Source: a virus. From it: DNA of 32,748 nucleotides. The notes under the pieces are model-generated. The model did not search any database. It had not been told where the DNA came from and worked only from the letters and a program-made list of their open reading frames with translations. This document shows, in pieces, positions 14,413-23,459 of the stretch. The position numbers and the translations under genes are program-made. The DNA lies in IMG/VR virus record IMGVR_UViG_3300025093_000068, positions 1 through 32,748 of that record. The stretch is one strand, 5' to 3'. Within the stretch, counting starts at the first letter, position 1, and every line of letters starts with the position of its first letter.

Positions 14413-14981
14413 TATTTTCAGATAAGTTTAATGCAAGACTAGAGGAGTTCTTTAAAGCTGTTAAAAAACAAGCTAGACAGAATCTTAGTAAGGGTACTAA
14501 GCTACAACGTAAAAAGCGACCTATAAATAACACTAAAAAACTTTATAATAGTATTCAGTATAAAAAACTATACGAAAAGAAAAGTGGCTTAGCATATGGT
14601 TTATTTATGGAGGACTATGGTGATTATATTGATAAAGGTGTAAAGGGTACAAAGAGTAATTACAGAGTAAATAAGAATACCCCTTATAGTTTTAAAACTA
14701 AAATGCCTTATTCGGAAGCATTAGAGAATTGGGCAAAAGCTAGAAACATAAGATTTAGAAATGCACAAGGACAATTTACTAAAGGTAACTATAAACAAAT
14801 AGGTTTTGTATTAGCTAGAAGTATTTATGAAAAAGGTATAAGGGCAAACAATTTTTTTACTATACCATTTGTTAATGAATTTAAAAAATTACCACAAGAC
14901 CTACAAGACATATTTAGTGATGATATGATTATTGAAATGATAGAAAGTATGATAGAAGCAGATTTAATTAAAAAAACATAA
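14406..14981 (+). CDS. HK97 gp10-like minor structural protein
   Basis: A 191-residue, strongly basic protein (many Lys/Arg in residues 15-65) with D-Y-G-D-Y-I-D-K-G-V-K-G (71-82) and a helical C-terminus. Basic proteins with a G-x-x-G-T/S loop at this place commonly belong to the HK97 gp10 head-tail adaptor class. The match is by outline and position only. Its stop shares one base with the next start (taATG). Confidence 0.5.
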   Translation: MLVFSDKFNARLEEFFKAVKKQARQNLSKGTKLQRKKRPINNTKKLYNSIQYKKLYEKKSGLAYGLFMEDYGDYIDKGVKGTKSNYRVNKNTPYSFKTKMPYSEALENWAKARNIRFRNAQGQFTKGNYKQIGFVLARSIYEKGIRANNFFTIPFVNEFKKLPQDLQDIFSDDMIIEMIESMIEADLIKKT

Positions 14982-15988
14982 TGGCAGCAATATTATTAAG
15001 AAGTCCGTATTACGAAACACATAGCCAAGCATATGTTAGTCCTAACGTAGCTAAAAGTGCTACATTAACATTATCTGTAAATGGTACGCAAATATCTTCT
15101 ATGAGTAAAGATACTGTGCTATCTGGAACTAGTGGTCAAGAAACAGGAACAGTAGCATTTGAGATAGCAGATCTATGTAGAGATTATTTAGATGTAACAT
15201 TTAATAATTCTTATACTAGTCAAAGCATAGCAATAACAGGTACACTTACATTTAAAAGTGAAACAATAGATGATATTAATACAGGTACATCTGCAGTTAC
15301 AGTAGGTACGCCTATAAGTATTAATCATATAGGTTTAGATGGTTATTATGAATTTATGGAAGGTTTAGGCACAGGACAAAATAGCGCTAAAACAGTAGCA
15401 ACAAATGATGTCTTACAAGACAATACTCAACTATATTACCCAGACAATACAGCAGGTGTAATTCCTTATTGGGATGGTACTGCAATAGTATATGATACAT
15501 TTAGTGCTTCAGCAATAGCACATACTACAATATCTACTGCATTTACAATAAATAGGGTATGTAATAAACACACAGCGTATAAAGTAACATTTGTAAATAA
15601 ATATGGAGCATTACAAGACTTCTATTTTAATGGTAAAACAACAGAAAACATTAATGTAAGTAAAACTACATTTAAAAGAAACATAGCAAACAGCAGCTTT
15701 GAGTATAATAAACAAAAACATTCTATAAAACAGTTTAATACTTTAGCTAACGAAACACTTATATTAAATACACCTCCTATGAGCTATGATAATGTAAACG
15801 AAGCTATAAAACAATTATTAGTAAGTGAGCAAGTATGGATAAGAAAAGAAGAAGGTGGTTCAGAACAAACTATACCAATTAATATAACCGATACACAACA
15901 AACATTTAAAACAGGCGTAAACGATAAAGTAGTACAATATACAATTACTGCAGAGTATGCCTTTGATATGATAAGTAATATTAGGTAA
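14981..15988 (+). CDS. tail-associated structural protein
   Basis: A 335-residue protein, beta-rich throughout and low in Lys at its start (L-L-R-S-P-Y-Y-E-T-H). An N-terminal Ig-like region (V-A-F-E-I-A-D-L-C-R-D-Y, about 58-69) is followed by further beta strands. Homologous proteins precede the hub gene in flavobacterial phages, as I recall. A baseplate or tail-tip subunit is likely. It has taATG overlaps with both neighbours, so translation is coupled through the tail operon. Confidence 0.6.
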   Translation: MAAILLRSPYYETHSQAYVSPNVAKSATLTLSVNGTQISSMSKDTVLSGTSGQETGTVAFEIADLCRDYLDVTFNNSYTSQSIAITGTLTFKSETIDDINTGTSAVTVGTPISINHIGLDGYYEFMEGLGTGQNSAKTVATNDVLQDNTQLYYPDNTAGVIPYWDGTAIVYDTFSASAIAHTTISTAFTINRVCNKHTAYKVTFVNKYGALQDFYFNGKTTENINVSKTTFKRNIANSSFEYNKQKHSIKQFNTLANETLILNTPPMSYDNVNEAIKQLLVSEQVWIRKEEGGSEQTIPINITDTQQTFKTGVNDKVVQYTITAEYAFDMISNIR

Positions 15989-18900
15989 TGAATGATATTC
16001 AATTATATGTTAAAGAACCTACTGATGTAAATTATACTAGGTTAGATTTATTTAAAGACGAAACAATATCTTTAACACAAACTATACAAGATGTAAAAGA
16101 TCCTGGAAAGATATTTACAAACTTTAGTAAAACATTTAGTTTACCTGCTAGTAAAACAAATAACAAATTCTTTAAACATTACGAAAACTTTATTCAATCA
16201 TCAGAATATTCTTTTGATGCACGTAAAAAGAAAGAAGCTAAAATAGAATTAAATAGTTTACCATTTCAAAAAGGTAAAATAAGATTAGAAGGTGTAGATT
16301 TAAAAAATGGTAGACCAGATACATATAGAATAACTTTCTTCGGTGATTTAGATTTAAAAGAAGTATTAGGTGATTTAAAATTACAGGATTTAGATTTTTT
16401 AGATAATTTTGATTTAACTTATACATCTAGCGATGTTAAAACAGCACTAACATCAATATCTGGTTCAGGTGACGTTACAGTAGGCAGCGAAACATTTACT
16501 ACACCTACATTAGTATCTTTAATAGGTAACTCGCAAAGAGCTTTTTTTTTAAATGTAACATCTCCTGTAACTTCTCCATCGTATTATGATGCAACTAAAG
16601 AAGAAGTAAATATATCAGGTGGTAATTTAAGTACAACTAATAGTGCGCAATACTCTGGCTATTATTGGAAAGATTTAGTTTATAGTATAAGGCTGTATGT
16701 AATAATTAAAGCAATAGAAGATCAGTTTGATAAAATAACTTTTAGTACTGATTTCTTTAATAAAACTAACGGAGGTTTTTATAATCTGTATATGCTTTGT
16801 CAAAGAAATGCAGGTAAAATACTAGAAGGTTTAGGATCCTCATACACACCTAATAAACAAACTGGTAAAACATATTTAAATGCAACAAATTTACATCCTA
16901 ATAATTTAATACTTGGTGAAAGAATATTTGTAATATATAATTTAGCATCATACGAAAACTTTCAATTTGCGCTAACAGTTAATTATACTACATCATCAGG
17001 TAACATATATGTTGATCTAAGGAATACGTCTACTAACCAAACAGTAACAACTTTTACTTATGCTGTAGGTCAATCAGGCGGTACTAGAAGTTTTAGTTTA
17101 GGTAACGGAACATATAAATTAATATTTAGAGCTGATAACAATGAAACTGTAGATACTTTTTCTTTTGATCTATATGGTAATTTTGACAATTTTGATACAA
17201 CAAGTATAGCTACTGGAGATGTAGATGCAAACTTTGATATACCAACACAAGGTTTTTCAATATCACAAAACATACCAGATATTAAAATTATAGACTTTTT
17301 ATCAGGATTATTTAAAATGTTTAATCTAACAGCTTATAAAAAAGATGGTAAAATATATGTTAAAACTTTAGATAGTTATTATACAGACGGTACAGTAAGA
17401 AATATTACAGAATATGTAGATAGTACAACTAAAACAGTAGACAAAGCATTACCATATAGAGAAATAGAATTTAAATATGAAGATACTAATAACATACTTG
17501 CTAAAAACCATTTAGAACAATTTCAAAAAGAATGGGGTGCTGCTACTTATAATGATGATGGAACATTAGATAGCAATAATGAAAAATATGAAATAGTACT
17601 ACCTTTTCAACATATGAAGTTTGAAAAACTGACCACAGGTTTACAAGTAGGGCATTTACTAGATGATAAACAAGCAGCATATTTAGGTAAACCAGTAATA
17701 TATTACCCTATACATAGTTCTACAACAGGGCAAACAGGGCCTTCAATAAATTTACTTTCAGATATAAATGGTTATGATGGTGGAACAATTAACGATTATG
17801 AACCTAACGTAGATCAATATTGGATACCGAGTAACACACCTACAGTTTTAAGTACAGGGTCAGGTTACCCAGAATCTATACATTTTAACAAAGAATTAAA
17901 CGAATGGAACGGAAGCGATGCGTTTAGTGACACTTTATTTGAAAAATATTATAAATCATATATAACTAACGTATTTAGGTTTAACGAAAGGTTAACAAAG
18001 ATAAAAGCTAGATTACCTTTAAGTTTCTTACAAGAATATAGTTTAGCAGACGAATTACAGATAGGTGATTTAACTTATAGAATAAATAGTATAACAACTA
18101 ACTTACAGACAGGTGAATCAACTTTAGAATTATTAAATGGACGTGAAGCAGTAGTTTCATCAGGGGTTGGTTCAGTAAGTATATTAATATCTTCATCTAA
18201 TAGCGCAACACCTAGCACAGCTTGTGGATATACTTTAAATACAACAGTATATTATACAGGTTTATTAGGAAACACAACACAGCTATTTACAGATTCAGCA
18301 TTAACAACTAATTATACAGGATCAGGAAACTATCACGCTTTTCCAGGTAGTAATTATGGTACAATAGATACTAATGGTTATGTGTCTAATTATCAACCTT
18401 GCCCTACACAAGCACCTACAATGACAACTAGTAGTGAGACAAATGTTACTTATCAATCATTTACAATGAATGGTAGTTTAGATGTAACTAATGGAACTGT
18501 AACAGAAAAAGGTTTTTATTGGGGTACAGACGCAACTTACAGCAATAATACAAAAGTAGCAGAAGGAACAACAAGTAGCGGATCTTATCAAAAAACAATA
18601 TCTAGTGGTGTGTCAGCAAATACACTTTATTATGTTACAGCATATGGTATTAATCAACACGGAGAAGGTATAGGAACTACTATAAGTTTTACAACTCCAT
18701 CAGCGCCAATTCCACCAACAGTTACAGCAGAACCTGTAGATAATTTAGGTTATGATAGTTTTACTGCAGAATTAGAAATAACTAGTGATGGTGGAGCAAC
18801 AATAAATGGAGCAGGTTTTTATATGGGAACTAATAGCGCAGCAGCAACAAATAACCCACATTATGACATAACACCTGCACCAACTAGCACAGGAACTAAG

Positions 18901-20262
18901 CAATATGATTTTGGAAGTGCAGAGGGTATATTAGCTAATACTACTTATTATTATTGGGGAACAGCTACAAATACTTATAGCACTACAAAAGGTGTGTCAT
19001 CTACATATACAACCTTTACAACAGATGCTGCACCTTCAGCGCCTAGTGTAGTAACACAAACTGAAACATCTGTAACTTCATCAAGTTTTACAGGTAACAT
19101 AAATATAACAGCGGATAATGGATCAAGTATAACAAGTGCAGGTATATGGATGGGTACAAACAATACTGCTTATAATGCATCAGGTAATACTTTTTATTCA
19201 ATATCTGCTACAAGTACAGGTGTAAAATCATATAACTTTACTGGGTTAAATAGCAATACAACTTATTATTATTGGGGATCTGCTACTAATAGTGCAGGTA
19301 CAACAATATCTAGCGCATACGAAACAGTACAAACACCTCAACAAGTATATAGTTATAATGCACATTACAATACAAGTGCGTTTACTGCGTGTGTACAATC
19401 GACAACAACTACTTATTATTCATATACTTCAACTTGGCAAGCAGGTATGGTATTGTACACAACAAACACAAGTGGTACTCTATCTGGTTTAGCGCCAGAT
19501 GGTAATTATAGATTAAACCCAAATAAATATCACGTAATATCAGGTGGTAATGGAACGCTAGGTGCAGAACAAAATTGTAACTTATCTATAAAAAGATTAA
19601 GAATAACTGCAGATTATGTTTCTGGAACAAACTTTTATGATTTAACTACAGTATTTGGTGAATCATTTAGTACTACAGATTACTTATATCAAGCAGGTGG
19701 TGTGTTTGGTAGTGATAGTTTAGTTTATACTGATGAAAATTTAACGACTACACCTACATATGGTTTAGGTACATATGATCAAGACCATTCATCTGATCCG
19801 TTAAGAATATATTATCAAAGTTTTCCAGACCAAAAAATATTTGCTGCTAAACTTCAGTATTATAGTACATCAACGCAACAATGGGCAGATCAAAACCCTA
19901 ATTACACTAGGTTTTACCAAATGGATAGTAGTGGATATTTAAAAAGATTATATTGGAATCAACCAAATGGTGATTTATACTATGACAGTAATAACCCAAG
20001 TACAGCTGGTTTAACAGGTATAAAAATAACTACTGGTTATACTACTGCATTAGGTGCTTGTGCAGGAACGGCAGGAACTATTGTTTATTTTGCAGGTACA
20101 ACACTTGGTAATAATACAGTATTATATACCGATTCAGTTTCGGCAGGTCAAGCTAAAACTACAGAGAAATTTAATGGTAGTAATCAATGGTATAAGTTTG
20201 AAAATAACTATAGAGCGCAAATAAGCAGCAGCGGTGTAGTATCTAATTATGCAAGTTGTTAA
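15988..20262 (+). CDS. large tail hub / tip protein with FN3 repeats
   Basis: A 1,424-residue protein. Residues 1 to about 730 resemble the tail hub/fibre-base protein common in flavobacterial phages (K-D-P-G-K-I-F-T-N-F-S-K-T-F-S near 37-51, G-R-P-D-T-Y-R-I-T-F-F-G-D-L near 109-122, and A-D-E-L-Q-I-G near 689). Three FN3-like units follow at about 809-906, 910-1010 and 1018-1114, each with Y-Y-W-G or Y-V-T-A-Y-G strand endings. Cys-bounded modules of 60-67 residues lie at 746-805, 1135-1197 and 1358-1424, with a Cys-less relative near 1233-1255. The C-terminal part probably touches the host surface. There is no signal peptide. Confidence 0.75.
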   Translation: MNDIQLYVKEPTDVNYTRLDLFKDETISLTQTIQDVKDPGKIFTNFSKTFSLPASKTNNKFFKHYENFIQSSEYSFDARKKKEAKIELNSLPFQKGKIRLEGVDLKNGRPDTYRITFFGDLDLKEVLGDLKLQDLDFLDNFDLTYTSSDVKTALTSISGSGDVTVGSETFTTPTLVSLIGNSQRAFFLNVTSPVTSPSYYDATKEEVNISGGNLSTTNSAQYSGYYWKDLVYSIRLYVIIKAIEDQFDKITFSTDFFNKTNGGFYNLYMLCQRNAGKILEGLGSSYTPNKQTGKTYLNATNLHPNNLILGERIFVIYNLASYENFQFALTVNYTTSSGNIYVDLRNTSTNQTVTTFTYAVGQSGGTRSFSLGNGTYKLIFRADNNETVDTFSFDLYGNFDNFDTTSIATGDVDANFDIPTQGFSISQNIPDIKIIDFLSGLFKMFNLTAYKKDGKIYVKTLDSYYTDGTVRNITEYVDSTTKTVDKALPYREIEFKYEDTNNILAKNHLEQFQKEWGAATYNDDGTLDSNNEKYEIVLPFQHMKFEKLTTGLQVGHLLDDKQAAYLGKPVIYYPIHSSTTGQTGPSINLLSDINGYDGGTINDYEPNVDQYWIPSNTPTVLSTGSGYPESIHFNKELNEWNGSDAFSDTLFEKYYKSYITNVFRFNERLTKIKARLPLSFLQEYSLADELQIGDLTYRINSITTNLQTGESTLELLNGREAVVSSGVGSVSILISSSNSATPSTACGYTLNTTVYYTGLLGNTTQLFTDSALTTNYTGSGNYHAFPGSNYGTIDTNGYVSNYQPCPTQAPTMTTSSETNVTYQSFTMNGSLDVTNGTVTEKGFYWGTDATYSNNTKVAEGTTSSGSYQKTISSGVSANTLYYVTAYGINQHGEGIGTTISFTTPSAPIPPTVTAEPVDNLGYDSFTAELEITSDGGATINGAGFYMGTNSAAATNNPHYDITPAPTSTGTKQYDFGSAEGILANTTYYYWGTATNTYSTTKGVSSTYTTFTTDAAPSAPSVVTQTETSVTSSSFTGNINITADNGSSITSAGIWMGTNNTAYNASGNTFYSISATSTGVKSYNFTGLNSNTTYYYWGSATNSAGTTISSAYETVQTPQQVYSYNAHYNTSAFTACVQSTTTTYYSYTSTWQAGMVLYTTNTSGTLSGLAPDGNYRLNPNKYHVISGGNGTLGAEQNCNLSIKRLRITADYVSGTNFYDLTTVFGESFSTTDYLYQAGGVFGSDSLVYTDENLTTTPTYGLGTYDQDHSSDPLRIYYQSFPDQKIFAAKLQYYSTSTQQWADQNPNYTRFYQMDSSGYLKRLYWNQPNGDLYYDSNNPSTAGLTGIKITTGYTTALGACAGTAGTIVYFAGTTLGNNTVLYTDSVSAGQAKTTEKFNGSNQWYKFENNYRAQISSSGVVSNYASC

Positions 20263-20291
20263 AAAAAATAAAATAATATTATTATATATAT

Positions 20292-20444
20292 ATGATATCT
20301 AGCATAATCGAATTATTAAAATACTCTAAAAGCAAAAGCGAGAATGTACAAATAGCTAAAGGTAAATATAAACTACCTAGTAGCGTAAAAGAAGCGTATA
20401 ACCAATTTAAACAAGAGCTTAAATGGCAGTCAAAAAAACAATAG
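20292..20444 (+). CDS. hypothetical small protein upstream of the tape measure
   Basis: A 50-residue ORF beginning M-I-S-S-I-I-E-L-L-K-Y-S-K and rich in Lys and Ser, ending Q-E-L-K-W-Q-S-K-K-Q. It starts 30 nt after the hub gene behind a TATTATAT-type leader and overlaps the tape measure start by 22 nt. No family is recognised. The overlap supports translation coupled to the tape measure gene. Confidence 0.5.
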   Translation: MISSIIELLKYSKSKSENVQIAKGKYKLPSSVKEAYNQFKQELKWQSKKQ

Positions 20445-22183
20445 AGTTAGAAGTAGAGGTTGGTAATCTTAAAAAAGATTTAGAAGCAATACAAAAAGAG
20501 TTTGCTGAAATAAAAGGTTCTATAAAAGATGTAGAAAAACAAAGTAAAAAACAAACTAAAGCTACTGAAAAAGGTTTTAAAAGATTACAAGCTACAGCTG
20601 GCAAAGTTAGAAAAGGTATAAGCGGTATAGGCGCTGCATTTAAAGCTATACCAATAGCTGCAGCATTACAAGCATTTCAATTTTTAGCTAATGCTTTTAA
20701 TTCAAATAGAGAAGCAGCTGATGCATTTGCAACAGTAACAGGAACAGTACAAAAAGTAATTAGAGATTTTATAGATCTTATTGTAGATAATTTTGATAAT
20801 GTAATAAACTTTTTTAAAGAACCAATAAAAAGTATTAAAGATTTTGGTCAAGCTATTATAGATTCTGTAAAACAACCATTAGCAGAAGCATTAGAAGGGT
20901 TAAAGTTTTTTGGTAAAGCGGCATTAAAAATATTAACATTAGATTTTGCAGGAGCTGCAGTAGAAGCAGCACAAGGTGTAGAAAAATTTAAAGGTGTTAC
21001 AGATACAGTTAAAGAAGGTGTATCTGAATTTACAGGTAAAATAAAAGAAGGTGTAGAAACATTTAAAAACTACGTAACTGAAACAGGAAAATCAGTAAAA
21101 AATTCTGTTGATTTGGCAAACGCAGCTAGAATAGCAGCAGCAGAGCAAGAAAAACAAAGATTAGTTACATTACAGGCGGCAGAAGAACAAAGACAAATAA
21201 GAGATGATGTAAGCCAAAGTATAGAAGATAGAATAGCAGCTAATGAAAAACTAGGTCAAATATTACAAGAAGGTGCCGAAGAAGAACTTAGATTAGCTAA
21301 ATTACAAGTAGCTGCAGCAGAAGCTAAAGCTGCTTTGAATATAGATAGCATAGAAGCACAAGAAGAATTAATTAGAGCGCAAAACTTATTACTAGAAGTA
21401 ACTGAAAGAATAGGTGGTATAGAATCTGAACAATTAACTAATAGAAATGCTTTAATACAAGAATCTGTAGACCTACAAACTACACTTTTACAACAAACAT
21501 TTGATTTAGAAGAAGCTGAAAGGCAATCGTTAATAAACTTAACAGATAATGAGTTTGAAAAACTAAGAATACAACAAGAAGCAGCTGAAGCTAGAAAACA
21601 ATTAGCATTAGATGTATTTGCAGAACAAGAAAGGTTATTAGATAAAGAATCAGCAGCGTTTAAAGAAGCAGAAGCAGAAAAAATACGATTAGTTGCAGAA
21701 GCTAATGCAGAAGAAGAACTATTAGACAAAAATTTAGCTGATATGAAATTTAATCTAGCTAAAGATGGTTTAAAAGCAATAGCAGGTGCGTTGAATGAAA
21801 ACAGTGCAGCAGCTAAAGCAGCATTAACTGCAGAAGCAATAATGAGTACATATAAAGCAGCTACTACGGCATTAGATAGTAAACCATTTTTCCCTTTAGG
21901 TTTAATTGGATTTGCTACAGCACTTACAACAGGTTTTAGCGCAGTTAAAAATATAGTAAGCACAAAAGTACCTGGAGGTGGAGCAGGAGCAGTAGGTGTA
22001 TCAGCAGCAGCGGCATCACCAGTAGCACAAGCACCAGCATTTAATGTAGTAGGGCAATCACCATTAAATCAAATAGCTGAAACACTAAACAACCAACCAC
22101 CAACAAAAGCATATGTAGTTTCTGGTGAAGTTACAACAGCACAACAATTAGATAGAAATATAATTAGTGAAAGTGGAATATAA
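20423..22183 (+). CDS. tape measure-like protein
   Basis: A 586-residue protein with a long helical N-terminus (E-L-E-V-E-V-G-N-L-K-K-D-L), an Ala-rich central part with hydrophobic patches (A-A-A-L-Q-A-F-Q-F-L-A-N near 74-85), a charged coiled coil at about 240-445 (E-E-Q-R-Q-I-R and A-E-A-R-K-Q-L), and a Gly/Ala/Pro-rich end. This is the usual tape measure layout, setting tail length and aiding DNA ejection. If wholly helical at 0.15 nm per residue the tail would be about 88 nm; that is an estimate, not a measurement. The ATG at 20423 follows from the N-terminal repeat of Glu/Val. Confidence 0.7.
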   Translation: MAVKKTIELEVEVGNLKKDLEAIQKEFAEIKGSIKDVEKQSKKQTKATEKGFKRLQATAGKVRKGISGIGAAFKAIPIAAALQAFQFLANAFNSNREAADAFATVTGTVQKVIRDFIDLIVDNFDNVINFFKEPIKSIKDFGQAIIDSVKQPLAEALEGLKFFGKAALKILTLDFAGAAVEAAQGVEKFKGVTDTVKEGVSEFTGKIKEGVETFKNYVTETGKSVKNSVDLANAARIAAAEQEKQRLVTLQAAEEQRQIRDDVSQSIEDRIAANEKLGQILQEGAEEELRLAKLQVAAAEAKAALNIDSIEAQEELIRAQNLLLEVTERIGGIESEQLTNRNALIQESVDLQTTLLQQTFDLEEAERQSLINLTDNEFEKLRIQQEAAEARKQLALDVFAEQERLLDKESAAFKEAEAEKIRLVAEANAEEELLDKNLADMKFNLAKDGLKAIAGALNENSAAAKAALTAEAIMSTYKAATTALDSKPFFPLGLIGFATALTTGFSAVKNIVSTKVPGGGAGAVGVSAAAASPVAQAPAFNVVGQSPLNQIAETLNNQPPTKAYVVSGEVTTAQQLDRNIISESGI

Positions 22184-22213
22184 AAAAAACATAAATAAAT
22201 ATATTATATAATT

Positions 22214-23230
22214 ATGAAGATAGTAGAACTTATTTTAGACGAAGAACAAGAGTATTCAGGTATTGAAGCTATATCTATTGTAGAGAAACCAGCAATAGAA
22301 GAAGATTTTATTACACTTAACGCTGATGTAGAATATAAATTAGCGCAAGTAGATGATGAAAAGAGAATATTACTTGGAGCGTTACTAATACCTAATAAAC
22401 CTATACTTAGAGTTAACGAAGATGGGGAATATTATATATATTTTAGTAAAGATACAGTTCGCAAAGCTAGTGAGTTATATTTAATGGACGGTAACCAAAA
22501 TAATGCAACTCTAGAACACCAAATGCAACTTAAAGGTCTTAGTTTAGTAGAAAGCTGGATAGTAGAAGATCAAAACAAAGATAAAACTGCTTTTTATGGT
22601 TTAAAATACCCTGTAGGTACTTGGGTGGGATCTGTAAAGGTAAATTCGGATAAAGTATGGCAAGAATTTGTTAAAACAGGTGCTGTAAAAGGTTTTTCTA
22701 TAGAAGGGTACTTTCAAGACAAGTCTACATATAGAAAAGATGATTTAAGTGCTATAGAAACAGCAGAAGCAGAATATTTACTATCAAATATTAAAGATAT
22801 TGTTAATGGTGTAGAAGTTACACTAGAAAGTTATAACGATTACCCAGATTCTGTTGCAAATAACGCTAAAAGAGGTATAGAACTTAACGAAAAGGTAAAT
22901 AATAAGTGTGCAACTGATGTAGGTAAGATAAGAGCGCAACAATTAGCTAAAAAAGAGAAAATAAGTACTGAAACTATAAAAAGAATGTATAGTTATCTAT
23001 CTAGAGCAGAAGAATACTATGATGAAAGCGATACAACTGCTTGTGGTACAATAAGTTACTTATTATGGGGAGGTAAATCAGCTAAAAGTTGGGCGGAAGC
23101 TAAAATAAAAGAATTAGACTTAGCTACAGAACAAGAATTAAAAGAACCTTGTCAAGCAGGATATGAAATGATAGGGTTTAAAATTAAAAATGGTAGAAAA
23201 GTACCTAACTGTGTCCCTATAAAACGATAA
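22214..23230 (+). CDS. XkdF-like prohead protease with C-terminal extension
   Basis: A 338-residue protein. Residues 1 to about 175 match the XkdF/Peptidase_S78_2 type: G-A-L-L-I-P-N-K-P-I (55-64), E-H (101-102), E-S-W-I-V-E-D (113-119) and G-F-S-I-E-G (160-165). His102 and Ser114 are the likely catalytic pair. Residues about 206-302 hold a second domain (Y-P-D-S-V-A-N-N-A-K-R-G, C-A-T-D-V-G-K-I-R-A-Q-Q-L-A, A-C-G-T-I-S-Y-L-L-W-G-G). The end carries C-Q-A-G-Y and V-P-N-C-V-P. It would cleave scaffold and capsid during prohead maturation; the extension's role is unknown. It lies upstream of the scaffold and capsid genes. Confidence 0.75.
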   Translation: MKIVELILDEEQEYSGIEAISIVEKPAIEEDFITLNADVEYKLAQVDDEKRILLGALLIPNKPILRVNEDGEYYIYFSKDTVRKASELYLMDGNQNNATLEHQMQLKGLSLVESWIVEDQNKDKTAFYGLKYPVGTWVGSVKVNSDKVWQEFVKTGAVKGFSIEGYFQDKSTYRKDDLSAIETAEAEYLLSNIKDIVNGVEVTLESYNDYPDSVANNAKRGIELNEKVNNKCATDVGKIRAQQLAKKEKISTETIKRMYSYLSRAEEYYDESDTTACGTISYLLWGGKSAKSWAEAKIKELDLATEQELKEPCQAGYEMIGFKIKNGRKVPNCVPIKR

Positions 23231-23232
23231 AT

Positions 23233-23265
23233 ATGTGTAACTGCGAATTTTGTATTTGTAAATAA
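23233..23265 (+). CDS. possible 10-residue Cys-rich leader peptide
   Basis: ATG at 23233 opens a frame for M-C-N-C-E-F-C-I-C-K, with four Cys in ten residues. It starts 2 nt after the protease stop and its taa overlaps the next ATG (taATG), the same geometry as real neighbours. It could be a chance frame. Confidence 0.25.
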   Translation: MCNCEFCICK

Positions 23266-23408
23266 TGGCAAGAAAAGATAAACATTATAAAACACCTAGT
23301 AGAACATCACCTAGAAGCTCTAGGAGAGCTTGTTTATGCAAAGATAATACTTATAGTATAAAATGCTGTGATGGTTCAATACAAGCGCAGGGAATAGGTC
23401 GTATTTAA
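23265..23408 (+). CDS. conserved small CxC...CCDG protein
   Basis: A 47-residue protein: a basic Ser/Arg/Pro start (K-T-P-S-R-T-S-P-R-S-S-R-R) followed by A-C-L-C-K-D-N-T-Y-S, K-C-C-D-G-S and an end in Q-A-Q-G-I-G-R-I. I recall this C-x-C-x-D...C-C-D-G...Q-G-I-G pattern from small head-region proteins of flavobacterial phages, unknown in function. Four Cys could bind zinc. It lies between the protease and the scaffold genes. Confidence 0.7.
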   Translation: MARKDKHYKTPSRTSPRSSRRACLCKDNTYSIKCCDGSIQAQGIGRI

Positions 23409-23447
23409 AAATACTTCAATACAAAATATAAAAAAAATAGTGGTATT

Positions 23448-23459
23448 TATTATATTATT
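23448..23459 (+). promoter_or_regulatory. recurrent TATTATATTATT element
   Basis: Exact 12-mer TATTATATTATT that abuts the ATG at 23460. It is the second copy placed directly before a start codon (the other is at 13198). A leader or promoter role is inferred from recurrence only. Confidence 0.3.

Noticed and set aside
19292-19492. Second + strand frame inside the hub gene
   Set aside because: Low-complexity product, wholly inside a repeat-rich gene, with no own leader.
21256-21963. A long minus-strand open frame (235 residues)
   Set aside because: It lies antisense to the coiled-coil part of the tape measure; Ala/Glu/Lys-rich codons leave few stops on the opposite strand, and the product is low-complexity Ser/Ala/Asn.
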